From Anser cygnoides (taxonomy: Eukaryota; Chordata; Aves; Anseriformes; Anatidae), in assembly GCF_040182565.1 (NCBI RefSeq), contig NC_089881.1, positions 3,577,501 to 3,641,500 of the forward strand: DNA of 64,000 bases. The letters are read 5' to 3'. Positions within the stretch are counted from its first letter, which is position 1. Each line of letters starts with the position of its first letter. This document shows, in pieces, positions 43,615-58,600 of the stretch. The translations under genes and the position numbers were made by a program. Under the pieces are notes generated by a model. It had not been told where the DNA came from and ran no database searches. It was given only the letters and a program-made list of their open reading frames with translations.

Positions 43615-43649
43615 TCAGTGCCATATTCTACAGGTGTTATCCTTGCTCC
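43615..43649 (-). CDS. DAW1: DAW1 terminal coding exon 13
   Basis: Acceptor cttattactag. Only 35 coding bases: glycine completed, then SKDNTCRIWH and TGA. Human ends GSKDNTCRIWR; here histidine is the last residue. It is too short for an ORF scan and was found by looking for the missing last WD strand. Confidence 0.93.
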
Positions 43650-46600
43650 CTAGTAATAAGCACACATTGTGAGGGAATAGTTTAGGACAACATACTCATT
43701 TTTGTTAACTATATCAACAGCCTGCTTTGAAAGCAGAGAAGACAGAAAGATAACGTTTTTTCTGTCCACGACCAGCAAAAGATAGCAGGACCTGCAGCAG
43801 TATTTTTCACTGAGATCATCCTGCATCCCCATATTTTGGTAGTTCAATACAAAGGTCCAAGAAATCACAAATACTCTTCATGTGTTTTCCCACTCCCAGG
43901 ACTTTTTGGCTGAAATGAATGAAACCTGAACAGAGTGCTGCATCAAGTACCCAAAAGTATGCTCCCATTCAAAAAGCTTTGCATTTTTCTCACCCAGAAC
44001 TTCCTCGCTGCAATGCATTACAAGAGCATGGCTTAACTCACTGGCCTGGGGCCAGTACTTTCCCATAGGACATATAGTAAGGTATGTTCATGTCTCTACA
44101 CAAATTTCTTCATGGCCATAGTTATATATTAAATATTTAAATATTTAATATATATTAAATATATTTAAAGGTTATAGCTTTTCTTGACTATATGGTGTGT
44201 CGCTGCAGGACTCTTTTCAGACTTCTTAATTTTTTAGCATAACAAGATTTAAAATGTATTACAAAAACAGAGAAAAAAAAAAGATATGGAATATAAAAAA
44301 AGACTGGAATATGTTAGTTACCTGTAATGATTATATTGCCTTTGTAATTGAAAGCACAGGAGAATATCTCATCACTGTGACCCTCTAATATCTGAAGGCA
44401 GTGTCCAGTAGCAGCATCCCAGAGTCGAGCTGTTTTATCGGAGCTGGCTGTTAGTATACGATTGCCTTTAGGGTTGAAACATATCTTTTAAAAATATAGA
44501 AAAGAATTATATTACTTAACACATTACTTCGTCTAGAAAAGGAAGCATATCTAGAAATTAAAAGATGAAAACAGAGGCCAGCAACTCCTGCACTCTTTTT
44601 TTTTTTCTGCTAAAATTAAGGAAAGTATTACACTAGTATCATCCTGGCAAACATCTGTGGCTGGAAACTTTATGCATGTACCAAGGTCCATAGACAATGA
44701 CCACACTGGGATCAAGACTTCAGAATATTATCCGCCAAGATCACAATTGCTCTACAATGGTAACAACTTTATTTAAACATTATCATTATTCCAATGTAAC
44801 AGATACACATATTTTATAGAGTTCTACTTTAAATAACGTATGTCTGTATAATATCCAAACTCCCATTGAATGTCACTTATTATGCAGTATGTCTTCATAT
44901 TTTGTTAAACATTCATTCCCTAAATTGCATGCATTTCCAGATAATCAGATTTTTTTTGAGCACTAACCAAACACTACCTGGTTTATCATGTAATGCAATT
45001 TTGTTTAATTTCTGAGGGCAAAATGCCCATTCCCCAGAAATCAGATTCTAAGTAATAACCTTCCCAAGTGATCACAGCTACACAGAACACCTGCAGAAAT
45101 AGATTGACTTCTCAGCATGCTCCCAGATCAGCAGATTCTCACTTCCAGCAGAGAAATCATGCCAGAACTGTGGACCCTGATGAGTAGTGTCCCTAACCCT
45201 CCCACATCAGCATGTATTCAGACTACATTCCTCAGTGCATCTACACTGAGTGTCAAATATTGTACTGTGTATATTAAGTGAGGAAGGACTAGCCCTTCTG
45301 AACTTAATATTCTCTCAGTAGAGTGATTATACTAGCCAAATCAACACAATCAAAGCATGTGAATTTTGTTCATAAAAAACCATCCTAGTTTCAAAATATT
45401 AACAATTAAATTACAAAATGCATCAAAAAAAGCAGCACAAATATAGCATACTAGCATGGAAGCTAATGAAAATTACCTATTTGAAAGGAAAAATGAAAAC
45501 TTGCAAGCATTAAATAACAAAGTTTGTAAAATATGCAAAATTTTGGAAGTAACTAAATGCATTTGAAATTGAACTTTGGCATTCAAAATTGAGCTTGACA
45601 AGATTTTCAGTGAAGTACATGAGTAAACTTTTCAAGACCAAGTGATTTTTAAAATGGGCTTTGAGCTTCCAAGTACCTTAAGCACTTTTGAAAATTAGAC
45701 CTTCTATGTATTTTCCCCACAGAAATATGTTCTTTCTCTTCCATTCCATAAATCAGATGTGCATAGAAATGAAAAAGAGTGAAGAGCAGGAGGTCCAATA
45801 GAAGCAAGGAATAAGGGTGATGGCAGAAGTCTCAGAAGGCAGTGGTCTTAACATTTCACCAAAATACTAAAAAACGTGCATATTCTTTAACAGTATTCCT
45901 GTGTCACCTAATAAGCGACAGATTGGATGTCATACACAATTAAATAAGAAAAGGTACAAATCACATACAACTTACCTTCGAAATCTCACCTCCGTGCCCT
46001 TCTAGTTTTGCAATGCACTTTCTTGTTTCTGCGTTATAGACTCTTCCTGATCCTGTTAGTAGATTAGGAGCTATTTGCGATTGTTCTGTTTAAGTATGCT
46101 TTCCAATAAGAGCATCTTAATAAGGCCAGAAGGGCCTCATCCTCAGGTTTGATTTCAAAAGAAATAGATTTTAACTCAGTTTCCCCCCAAGGATAAAGTA
46201 TGTCAAAAAGGAGCTATAATCTGGCTGGGAAAGGTTGTCTTCTTAATGGTTTCTGCTGGTGAATACAGAAAACTATTTATTGTGATTCTTAAAAAATAAT
46301 AATAAGCATGCAAAATTGCTGCATACCAATAACAAACAAATTTGCTTATTTCACCAACTCTTCATTGCATATTATCCTGCTGTGCTTAAATCTGTGCTAC
46401 CCAAAGCAAAATTCACTCAAAAGCCACTTATCTAAATATTTAAAACACATATCCAGCCACAAACGAGTTATATTCTAACAGGCTTGATGTTAAAGGTGAA
46501 TAAAGTATGAAAAATACAAAAATTTTCACTGGGGAAAACTTCCAAAGTTTAATGGAAAACTTTCTATAATGCAACAAACATAGCTCGATCTATAGTTTCA

Positions 46601-49600
46601 GCTAATAATACTCCACTTTGATCAAGGCGAGTTCAGAACAGAAACAAAGAAAAAGGACGAAGATGTTTTTATGCAAGTATTACAATCTTTACAGTAGTCC
46701 AAGCCACTTCACTTACCATCAGCAGAGGCCGTTGCGATACGCTGGCCAGCATAATCAAAGCAGACATCCAGTATCTCATCACTGTGACCTGTTAAAGTTG
46801 CTATATGTGCCCCAGTCATAGCATTCCACAGCTGCATAGGTAAACAAAGGTATTTTTTGGCTTATTTTGACTAATTTACTTGAAAGGTAACTAGTTGATC
46901 AATGAAATGACATGTATAGGTCTTTTCTGATGCCTGAATGAATGTATTAACATGAAACCTGGATATAAATCGATAGAATCACCGCATTTTCAGCCTAATG
47001 AAGTACTACATATTTTGTATTTCAGCATCTTGATTAAATGAAACTTACAATATACATCATTATTTAACTGAACTTCATTGACATGAACAAGCTCATATAA
47101 GAAGCTCATGGACTTTGCATTTATTTACAAATTCGTTAATGAATTATGTGTATTAGTTTAAATGAATGCTCTCACATTTACAAAAGACATAGTTTTACAT
47201 ATCAAGAAGCTGACAAGAAAGCTTCGGTAAGAGCTAAACAGAACAGAATTCCAAAAATACAGTAAACAAGATATAAGAGAGACAGAATTCAGGAAAAGAA
47301 CCATTATCTGTCTAAATTGTTACAATCTGCTTATGCTACCTAAAATGAAGGAAGAGTGAGGTTTGGTTTGTTGATTTTTTTTTTTTTTTTTTTTTTTTTT
47401 CAAAATACAGGCATTTTGAATTCCCAGGGTAGGGAGGTGTCTGCAACACACAAAAATATTCACAGCAGATTCCAATAATTTATCTTGTGGAACGTCTTTC
47501 AAGGTATTCAGCTATTACACATGGCATGGTGGGCTTGGACCTCAGGAGTCAGACACTTAATTCCTCCATTCTGTGATTCTGCTTTGATTCTGATAAGCAA
47601 AACTCCACCTTTCTGGTAAAAACTTTTTGTATGATAAACTGTGAAGAGGTGGATTTGGGAAATATTACAGCTTTGTCTGTTCTGTAGCGAACAAAACAAG
47701 AATGCTATAAATTTGACTGCCTTTTTTTTTTTTTTTTTTAAGTGTTGGCATACCAAATTTGCCAAACTGCTGAGCACCTCAATCTCAATTTTATTTCAGT
47801 TGTGTGTGCAGTATCTGTGCAGATGAAAAAAGGACAATTTCTCACCACTGAAATGTAATCCTTTTGCAGTTTAATGCTAACAATCACAGGCATTCATCAG
47901 AAGCATTCCAACTGAAAATCTATCTCCTAGTGACCTGCCAAAAGTACATGTGATGCTTGTGACACAAGTATTAAGGGGGAAAAAGAAAAAAAAAAAAAAG
48001 AGTTAGACTCCAGGACATGAACTACAAAATAGTCCTTTATTTTTCATACTAACAATATTAATTACTTGTAACAGCCCAGGTCTGCCTTTTAGTTCAGCTG
48101 TACTGGGTGACATTTTAAACCACACAGTTAACTAATTTATAGAAAAGTTTTTTAAATAGTCTACAGTGCTTTTCTGAACGAAAACAGGGATTCACCACAT
48201 TCTATATAAACTCTGACAATAAATTGTTTGCTACATTATAATGAATAGCAAGAGAGCTTATGTACCGGAGTGTCCAGTGCATACGCAAGTTCCTTACCAT
48301 GCATGTTTTGTCCATTGATCCAGTGACAATGAGAGAACAGTCCCAGTTGAACTGTGCACTGCTAATCTCTCCTCGGTGGCCTATTAAAGTATGTAACATC
48401 CTACAAAAAAAAAAAGAGAATTTAGATTTTTAGTGTGTATTATGATATAACAATATAAATTATAAGCAAACTTATAAAATGGTATAGTTAAGGTGTCAAA
48501 TCTTCACCACTTTATCCATCAAAGCAATTAAACGGGTAGGTACAGCTCATTTAGCATTCCAGCACTACATCAATTCCATTGTTTCTCTTTGAGACAAAGA
48601 GGCAGTGAAGAATGAAATGAAAGAGTCCTCCCTTCTGTTTCAAAAATATGTTAATGACTGTGTTTCCAGTGAAATGTGACGACTTTTCAGTGTGAGACCG
48701 ATTGCTTCTTTTCATCTAGATATAAAGCATATGCAGCAAGTTTTTCCACATTACTCTCCCATTATCCTACTTCAATGAGCTGTAAACAGGGTATTTTTAA
48801 AACTCTGTATCACCAGAGTATTTAATCTAAATCTTTTATAAAATCCACTGAAGATCAAATGGAACTTAATCAGGTACTTAAAGTAAGCATGTACCCAAGT
48901 AACAGGCAAATGACAGCCAAATTGAAATATGATTTCTAATCCTCATTAATCCTAAACTCGCTGCACAAGGACTGACAAATACTAGTTCCATTAAAATCTT
49001 CAATCAGCTTTAGCTGAATAGAGACGGGTACGATTAGCCATTATTGCTTACTATGAATTAATGGCCTATAAAGCAATGAACCCTAAAAAAGATTAATTGA
49101 TATACATATTAAAGGATAAGTAAATTAGGATATTATCACAATGCTAATATCATGGAATCGTTAATAGAAAACAGCTTTAACTAATGGATAAACTAATGAC
49201 TAGAAAAACAACTAAATGAGTTTAAGTAACTGAAATGTTTTTATTTGTCGCATAAGATTTGTAAGGGTAACTAAATTAATATATATGCTAGATGAACACA
49301 TCACAAAGCAAGTCTCCTGAGCAACTGAATTCTTTGTTTATGATAATAAAAACTTGATGCTACTCATGTTGTTTTATAGAATGACTACTTTTTCTTTCTA
49401 ACAATGTGAGGCCTGCATTGTTGCAATGGTGCAGACCTTTTTACAGTAAATACAAAAATCAACAAACAGAAAACAGTTATCTTTGTTATTTTTTGAACAT
49501 ACTATTTGGCCATCAAGAATGCTGTTATTGTAATACCTAATACCCAAAAAATCTAATCATGAAAAAGGTTGATAAAGCTTTGATTTCTAAATTTTGAAAA

Positions 49601-52600
49601 GACAGCCCAGGCTTCAGGCCTCAGTGTAAATCTCTGGTGAATAATCAGAATAAATATGAACGTGTGGAACACATCTCACAGAAACCATGATCTATCAGAT
49701 ACACAATCAGGAAGAACCAAGAAAACAGGCGGGTGAAATGCCATATAAAATTTTCAATTTAAATGAAAAACTTGAGTCTTCTTGAGGTTTCTTTCTTGTC
49801 TACTATGTCTGCTTCCCTCAGGACATTTCTGTGTACCTACCCAGAAAAGAACTGAGGAACACAGGTACTCTATCAGAGGCAGCCAACATATTCAAAAGAA
49901 ACTTCAACTATACCCAAATTTGGAAAGCAGTGTTTCTCTGTGATTCTGTGTGGTGAAGGAAGGGCACACAACCTCACATACAAGCTTTTTGCAAATCTAC
50001 CTGACACTGTGTGCAGAAAAGCATGATTAGCTCACAAGTCTTTCTATCCACACCTCTTCTTTATTACTAAAGGCATCCATGCCCCACTAACATTTAGAAG
50101 GCTGAATGCTGGCCCTGGCACAATTGTACTGCCCACTTGCTAATTACCAGAATTAACAGTGTTTAAAGAATTTCCTCCTTCATATTCCACTTCCTGCTAT
50201 TGCCCCTGATGTGAAGCCCACGCTCGTTTTGTAGAAAAAAGAATGCAACAATAAATCTCAAGACTTTGACTTCAGTGCAGCTTCAGACAAGAAGCTGGAA
50301 GAAGCTGTTTTCAAACAAAAATATTTGCAAGAACACCAGGCTGAATGAAGTTGAATCCAAACATCCTATTTGCTGAATGAGTGACTCCGAGGTGCTACCA
50401 AACATTAAACTGCTGAAATTGAGTAAGCTCAAAGCTTACAGAATCAAGCCTTAAATGTACACACTAATGTGTGTACGTTACTTTTTAAAATCATGATAAC
50501 TCTTATTCTGAAGCTATACAACATTGTTTTTTTACTCCAAGATATCATTATGCTCACATTTTCCTTTTATTTATTAAATTCAGTGATATTTTTTTCACCT
50601 CTGAAGACACAGTATCTTTATCTTCATAAATTACTTTGTCAGTAATCAAAGCAATCATTTTATTATTCTACTTACACTGAGTTTCCAGTTGAAAAAACAA
50701 GACAATTTTTCAGGATAATACAAGATCATACTTAGCTATTACGTTATTATTTGGTGGCATAATAAAGACATTTTGTTCTCTACAGTCAGAGGGACCAAAT
50801 TTTCTCCTCTTCATAAATATACATTAACATAAAGTAGTGTGAGGAGGAAAATGGACACACTGTGTTTTTTAAAGTCAATGTGACCAGACTAATTTTCTAT
50901 GAAATAACACAGTCTTTATTTTACTTGAACAGTCAGTTCCATCTAGAAATTCTAGACACCTTCAAAACCACAAGTTTCCATGCTGATAAAGTATTTTCCT
51001 GTTTGGAGCTTTCTCCAGTAACAAGTGTAGGATATACCCATTCTGTCTGCCTCCTCAGTTCCCATGAGTAAATGGAAATTTAGAACAAAAATCTAAACCT
51101 GTTGCATACAAAAGCATTTGGTGAGCAGCACTTCTTTTTAGAAGAATAAAACTAGATAAGAGATGAATAGATGAAAGAATGCATAGTCCAAAAGAAGAAG
51201 AAAAAAAAAGAAAAAAAAACAAGGTCTGTAATTTGTAGCTCAACATTGTCTCTTTCATTTGTCATTAAATATGCAATGCAAAATGATATTTATTAGTACT
51301 TTAGTACCTGCCAGTGACAACTTCCCACACTGCTACTGTGTGGTCAAAGGAGCCAGTGATAATCCTATCTCCGGTGGTGTTAAAAGACAATGCAATAATT
51401 TCTGCTGAGTGCCCCTGAGAAAATTTTAAAAAAGGAGTGTGAGAATGCAAATAGAACTTTTCCATTACCTTAGTTCAATATGTAGCTTTTTCAGCAGCAT
51501 AATCCATCTACAACAATTTAGTATCTTATTTACTGCCTTGTCCAATATATCACAATTTTAACAGAAAGACCTACTGGACTGTAGAATAGTCGATAACCCA
51601 ACAACTGCAAAAAATCAGGCACATCACTTAAGCAGTGAGTAATTGCCAGTGATAGATAATGAATCAGATATGTGACTGGTATTTTTCCATATTTGATTTT
51701 AGCAGAATCACATTTGTTCACCAATGCATACCAAAATCAGATGATTCATTTACAGTAAGCTACAGTACAGCTTGTTACTGGTCTCAGTGGAGAGGCTTGG
51801 AAAAATTAACTTAAGCATACTTATAAGATATGGGGTCACACATTTCACTGCTCTCTTCCCTGCTCAGGACTCCGAGGAGAGAGAAAGTCGAGGAGGAAGA
51901 GAAGCCTTCTCCATGCTACAGGCCACACACACCAGGGAAGAAGCATATGCTCTACTTATTATTTAGGATTTATGCAAGATAAATGCATGGAAACAGCATA
52001 GGCCAATCTGAATGAGCAGAATCCCAGCAAACCATGTAGAGCAAAACAAAATCACAATCTAGAGGTAACTGGATGGCTTTCCTCTGCCAATGTTTACAGG
52101 AAGACGATCCATATAGATGTAGCCTCTGACATTGATTTTTTCAGAGTTTCTTTAGGCAGAAGAAGTGATAAATTACAGTATTAACAACATGTTTTAATGA
52201 GCAATGGAAGACATTCTGACCTATAACTGTAGCATCACTGAAATGAGAAAATCTGCCTTTTTATAAATAGGACTCCTTATAAAACACCATAATCTTATCA
52301 CTCTTCAAGCTTTCTTAATGTTTTGTGATTGCAGCCTCTGTGGGACCACCTGGTAACAGAAATACTGCGCAAGTTTTAAAACTGTAGTATTAGTTATACT
52401 GTTAGTCAGAAAACTAAGAAAGCAAGGAACACCTTTAAAAACGTAAAGAAAGCAAACATACACTTAAAGTAACTACTTCTTCTCCTTTCTCTATATCCCA
52501 TAACTTGGCAGTGGTATCCATGCTTCCAGTTGCCACCAATGTGCTTTGAAGATTAAACGATAAACATACCTATAGCAAGAAACATTGGAGAGAAAAAGTG

Positions 52601-55600
52601 GGAAAGATTATTTATATACCCTTTCTCAAAACAAAGAAAAAGGCTCACAATATTTCTAAACAAGACAACAGTCTGATTTAATAGTTTATGACTTACAGAA
52701 AAATTACAAGGCTGACAGTTCATTAGGAGAGCAACAAATCCTTGTCCCATAGCTCCTGATGACTACTCAAATCTAGAAAACTAATTGTCTGCTTTACAAT
52801 GACATTGTGTTAAAAAGACTTACTGGAACATTCCCTGTATTGTTTTCTGAGCCTGGATTAAAATTCACTATTTAGGTGCTTCATTTTGCGTCACAGGGAG
52901 AAATTTAGTTCACAAAGTTTTATACAAAATCAGAATTGAAGCAGTTTATTAATGTATTAACAGTGCGTATGTATCTGGCAGAGAACTATATATTCAGCAT
53001 CAATAGCTGTAATACAATAAACCACAGCATCAGAATCTTATGCAATCTTAACAGCAACAAATTTCTAAACACTCTTCTACAACTCCGAGAAGTTGCAGTC
53101 ACACACAAACTGCCACACTCCCGCATGCTCACACGTTACCCCTCCCAGGATGTGTGGGTTACAAACACACCACCTTCTACGAGTATGTGTTCCCCTACTT
53201 GCACGCACCTTCCACAGGAGACACAAGTGCGCTAGCTGTAGGTAAACCCATGTCACTTCATATAATCTGCTGATCCCCATGCCAGTGATCAGGCATCCAA
53301 ATTCACATACCCACACCTTACAGGGTGGGAAAGAAGCCTCCTTGTCGGCCATGCTGACAATCCACCAGGCAGATGCAGACTCCACATGGTCTCTCAAAAA
53401 AATGAGGCTACACTCTCTGATCTACTCAGAGATTGTGATGGTCAGGATGACTTCCGGCCATGCCAGAGCAGCTTTTCACAACTGCTGCTTTCAGTCTAAT
53501 GTTTCCCCAACCTTGTTACAAATCATCTTGTTTCTCATATACTTCATTTCAGGGTCTTCTACTTCTTTATTTCAAAACTATCTTTGAAATTCCCCAGCTA
53601 CTGTGCAAGTTGGTTCCCATCTAGCACTATCATTTGGGGGCTGATAGTAGCCTTCCTCTTTAACAATATCAGTCTGGGGCAAAGGCATTCCGGTTTTGCA
53701 TTCCGGAAGCATTTGGTTTTGCATACACACACACTCTGTAAACTCACACTTTCAACAGGTGTCACTATCTAGGCCATTTGCCATAGGTGCCCCCAACAAC
53801 ATCATATTTACTTATGAAAGAGCAAGGACAAAAATTCAACAACTTCCCTAATTCATTTTTTTCACATTAAAAAAAAAAAATCATTCTCTGTAATTATTCA
53901 ATATGACTGTTCTGCTAACAAGGAGTTGGAGGTGCCATATAAAAAGGAAAACAGTAGCTAAAGCCACTGGTGCACTTTCATTCTGTCCAGTTATCTTTTT
54001 CTTTTTAAATACTAAATAGCCAAGGACATGCCCCTGCCAGCAATGAATCATCCACAATAACAGCCTTCTTTTAGAAACAAGTCTCATTCAGAGAAACAGA
54101 ATTTTCTGCTGGCTATAATCTTCTGCTAATTATTTGTGAGCACACCTCATAACACTTTGGGTAGTAAACTCATTACACATCGGATTAAACCGTACAGAAG
54201 TCAGAAATTGAAAGGGCCTTTAGCTAACCGATTCGTAGAAGCAAAATCACTACAAACTATCTCAATGAGCAATCATGTTCTTCATGGTAAGGGAGAACTG
54301 TTTCAGAAGTATACAGAGAATTAAAAACCTACTGAAACCAACACTGCCTTCCCCCATCGTAAAGCGGCATTTTCTCACACTAGTTATGGGGCTTGCAACT
54401 GACAATATAAATGCAGAGTGTTTCCAGAAACAGTTTCCAGAAATGCCTATTGGATAATGATTCTATAGTTACTTTTATTCAGAAGTATATTCTGCACTGA
54501 AACAGAGCGTTTTAGTGGGTTTGCCCTGATCTTTTAAATTGAAGCGCTGTGCGGCAAGACATTTGCTGTTGCTAACAGAGGAACTGGAAAGGAAATCAAA
54601 TGTCTTTAAGCTTAAACTGTTTCGTTGTCATAAATCATTAACATTTCATCATCCCACATACTCTCAGTTAACATACTAAAATGGTATTTTATTTTAGAAA
54701 TTGATTCTTCTGTGGCTCCAGTTGGTCCTGGGCATGAAGTACAGATCTTAGTGTGAAACACAGCACTATAAGCAATTATGTTCTTGTGTATTTAGCTCTG
54801 CAAATGAGAGGCAATACAACATATGTAGAAAAATAACAGGACAATACATTAAAAAAATCAAGGAATAAATATGTGCAATAAATTGAAAATTCAGATTGTT
54901 GTATTTTTCAAAAACATTTAAACATTTAGCAGACAAAGGAAAATGTAGAAAAAAAATAACCAACTGTATATAGTTTTTTCTATCTCATAAGAACTTTCAG
55001 AGTATCTTTTCTTTGTGCAGAGCAGAAAAACTCACAGGATCTGAATGTGTGAACAGATGTTGCAAAATGTCTGCCCCTTCCAATGTCAGCTCCCAGAGAC
55101 ACGGAACTCAAAGCTATTTATAATGTTGCACGGAAACAGAAAGGAGTAAGAAACATTCATCAGCACTCACAATTTCTGCAGTATGTCCTCTGAAAGTATG
55201 ATAACATTTTCCTGTTTCTGTACTCCACAGTTTGCAGGTCTTGTCAAAGGATCCAGTGGCAATCTTGTCACTAAGTGGAAAAACACTGTCGTTTTTATTT
55301 GGAAGAAAAATCTCTGACTTCAAAGACAGTAGAACTCACAGAAACAATACCCAGTCTTCCAAGCGTAAGAGCAATATATTTCTTCAAACTCCCTCCTGCA
55401 AAATGTTTTAGGTTAGCAATAAATTCTATTAATTAAGTAGTGACTGCTCCTGTGCAGATTTGCAAAGAAGAGAGTGGCAGCTGTGACCTTCTCTACCTCT
55501 GCTCTCGTGCACAGAACAAAGGGCACCTGCCACCACTTCAGCCAGCGGTCACTCCCTCTGTACAAGCTTGACACAAGACAGAGGTCAGCGTATCTGGAGT

Positions 55601-58600
55601 TCCCTGCAGGAAGCTGCATGAAGGGGTTTCTGCTTTTGCATGCATTTTGGTGCATTCTGCCACACTACAAGATCCTAGAGTAGGATTTTACAAGCAGAAG
55701 TTACATTAATGGGAAAAATTAGCAGATAACTGAGGAGTAACTTACATTAGGAATGAGGTTATATGCGGTACTTCCAGAAGTATTTAAAAGCTATGTCATT
55801 TCATCTGAGACCGCTTGTTTGTTTATAAACTGTTACAGTCTGTTTTTTGTAAGCAGTTTTGCAAATTTCAGCGAGTGAACTCTCTTCCCACTTAAGTCAA
55901 TGGAAGAGTTGTGACTAACTGCAGTTAGAGCAAGATTGAAGTGAGGTACCCAGAAAACGCAGCACGGGAAAGGATATTGAAGGCTAAAAATTAGCGGAAA
56001 AATGGTCTTTTTTAACTGAAGTTTTAAATTAAAATAGCACAAGGTTTCCATCAGGTTTTCACTCACTGTATATTGCTTCTCCACTTCTATATTACAGTCT
56101 AGTTATTGACCTCTGCACAGTTTTTTGTTATATATTAGTTCACTTGAACTATATAAAACAGTTTCATGAATTATTATTTTAAAGTAAAGAATAATATCAG
56201 AATATAAGACATTGACATAGCGGGCTCTAGGCTGGAAAAAGTCTTTTCATTCAGAAGGAAATGATGCTCCAAGTAGTGTAAGAACAAGTCTTTAACATTT
56301 AATTCCTGATGTTAACTGTGTTTTGCTTAACTGGTAAATAGGGCATCTGACAGTGAAAGTAGTAATGTGATTCAATATAAACACAGGAATTATCTTCTAT
56401 CTTACTTTGCAGAGAAGCAAAACGACTTACTTATACAAAAGCTTCCTCAGGAAGCAAACAACAATGAAAACTCAGTGCCTAACATAATTTCCTTCATCTA
56501 ACAGGTGGCAATTCTGACCTAGGGCAAACAGTTATTGCAGAAAACAAAAGATGCACAGATGCATATTTGACATTCATACAGCGGCACCCTGCGGATTTTA
56601 TAAAAATTACTCAACATCTCTGACATTTTTATATCATGTCTTAAATAGTAATGACTATGTAACACAGTCACATACACATGTAACAAAGAGTGGAGAAATA
56701 CATTTTTGTTACGACAGAAATATTATTTCTCTTTAACTGCAGCAACAGAAACTGTATTAAATACATATCTCATGTCTCACGTACAATTACATGGAGGCAG
56801 TAAGGAATGATTATTACAACATAATCTGATCATGTAGATATTATCAGAAATAAATCTGTGTTACAATACATTAAACTGGCATGCATATAGATTTATCAAG
56901 ACACTGCATACCTAATGAAATTTAAGTTTTGAATTTCTAAATATCATTAAAAAAAATCAAAGCAGAAAAAATGCTTATATGTATGGCTTATACAAACAAT
57001 ATACAGTATCATCCTGGTGATTAGCTACAGTTGAACTTTTCCAATTCAGAATTTGAACTCTTTGAGATAGTCTATTTTACTTTAAAACTTTAGTAACAGT
57101 GCTGTATTTGCAAAATAATGCAATTAGCAATTGTTATTTATTCAGCAAAAATATAATTACCCATAAGGGTTATTGAAAGCTATTGCATAAACAACATTTC
57201 TGTGTCCCTCCAGTGTACGTAGCTCTTCTCCTGATGCAGTATCCCATACTTTGCAGGTTCTATCATAGCTTCCAGTGATAAAGCTAAAACAAAGAGAAAA
57301 TAACTTCTAAATACTGTGAATATGTTACTGCTCCCGGTACATCAGAAAAGAAGTGACTTCCACAAAATTCAGCTAGCATTGTCTCAGACCCTAAATCTTT
57401 TTTTCTAAAATATTGATCAATGACCATGGAGGATCCTTTTTTATTATTTATTTAGAGATATAAAACACTTGTTTCTAATCTTTAGTGTATTTCAATTAAA
57501 ATGCAAGCTGCTGCTTTCAAGACATTAAAAAAAAATGATTTGGTATAGGCCCATAGTGAAATCAATCAATACAAAATTCCACACGAGCGAAAAGTCCCAA
57601 ACTAATTTATGTCAAAGACTCTTTCAGCTTTCAGTGATGCTTGCTGTATTGCCATAAAGGTGCTTCTTTGTGAAATACGGTAATTGTCAACAAACTATCA
57701 TCTTGAAAGAAGAAAATGACATCCACTGAATCTCACCCCCTACTTCTTTGCATATCCCATTGGTTCTACTACAGAAGCCTAAAGTCTAATTCCCAGTCAT
57801 GGCTGAAGTTGTTTGTAAATAGCACAGCTGACTTTTTTTTTTTTTTTCAGAAAGATAAGAGCACTGAATTTCATTTGCAATGTAAATTACAAATACAAGA
57901 CTTCGATTAGGAATTATGTTTCTAGAATTTGAAAACAACTTACCGAGAACCAGATTTATTGAATGCTACATTAGTCAGTGGCAATATATGTGCCCTAAGG
58001 ACCTGAAATAGAAGGGGGAAGAGAGAAGAAAACACTTGACACATGAAAATATATATATATATATATATTCAAAACATTCAATAGGTTAATATTTTTCCTG
58101 TGTGATGCGATCTAGGTGTCCCTGCTCCAGCAGGGGGGTTGGACCAGATGATCTTTCAAGGTCCCTTCCAATCCTTAACATCCTGTGATTCTGCGATTTC
58201 CTCCTCCTCCTGTCAGATTAGGAGTTACAGCCGTAATACATCAATCTCTAACTTAAAAAACAAACAACCAAAAAAGTCATGCCTCAGCAGGTTATTGCTG
58301 CAGATATTACATAGCATTGATTTAAAATTCTTATTTCACTTGAATGAATTGTGTTTTCCTGTTTGCTTTTCCTCCACTTTCTCTGAGACCAGTGAAGTAA
58401 CCTAGGCCTTAGCTGACAGGGCAAAAACAAATGAGTGAAGGCGACATGCCTAGTGAGCTCCCTGAAGAAGAAAATCCTAACTACTATTAAGCCTTATATA
58501 GTGAAACATCAGATCCAGATGAATTGAGTATTCTGAATGTTTTATGTCATATATGGGATGCTTTCAGCTAGTATATGATTTTGCTTCTAAAAACAGGAAG

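Larger units (their letters stand above)
46832..48297 (-). other. DAW1 intron between exons 9 and 10, homopolymer-rich
   Basis: Contains T26 (47375-47400), T18 (47722-47739) and an A14 run (47986-47999), and a probable CR1 tail at about 47505-47590. No exon seen. Confidence 0.75.

Noticed and set aside
49925..49960. CR1 tail (tctctgtgattctgtgtggt)
   Set aside because: Only about 20 bases fit, with no adjoining CR1 body.
53090..53590. Open frames of 99-106 codons on both strands
   Set aside because: CA-rich composition leaves several frames open at once; no homology or splice support.
55114..55170. Continuation of DAW1 exon 6 beyond GHTAEIV
   Set aside because: Sequence past the gtgagt donor is intronic; the frame resumes with VCLSFN in exon 7.
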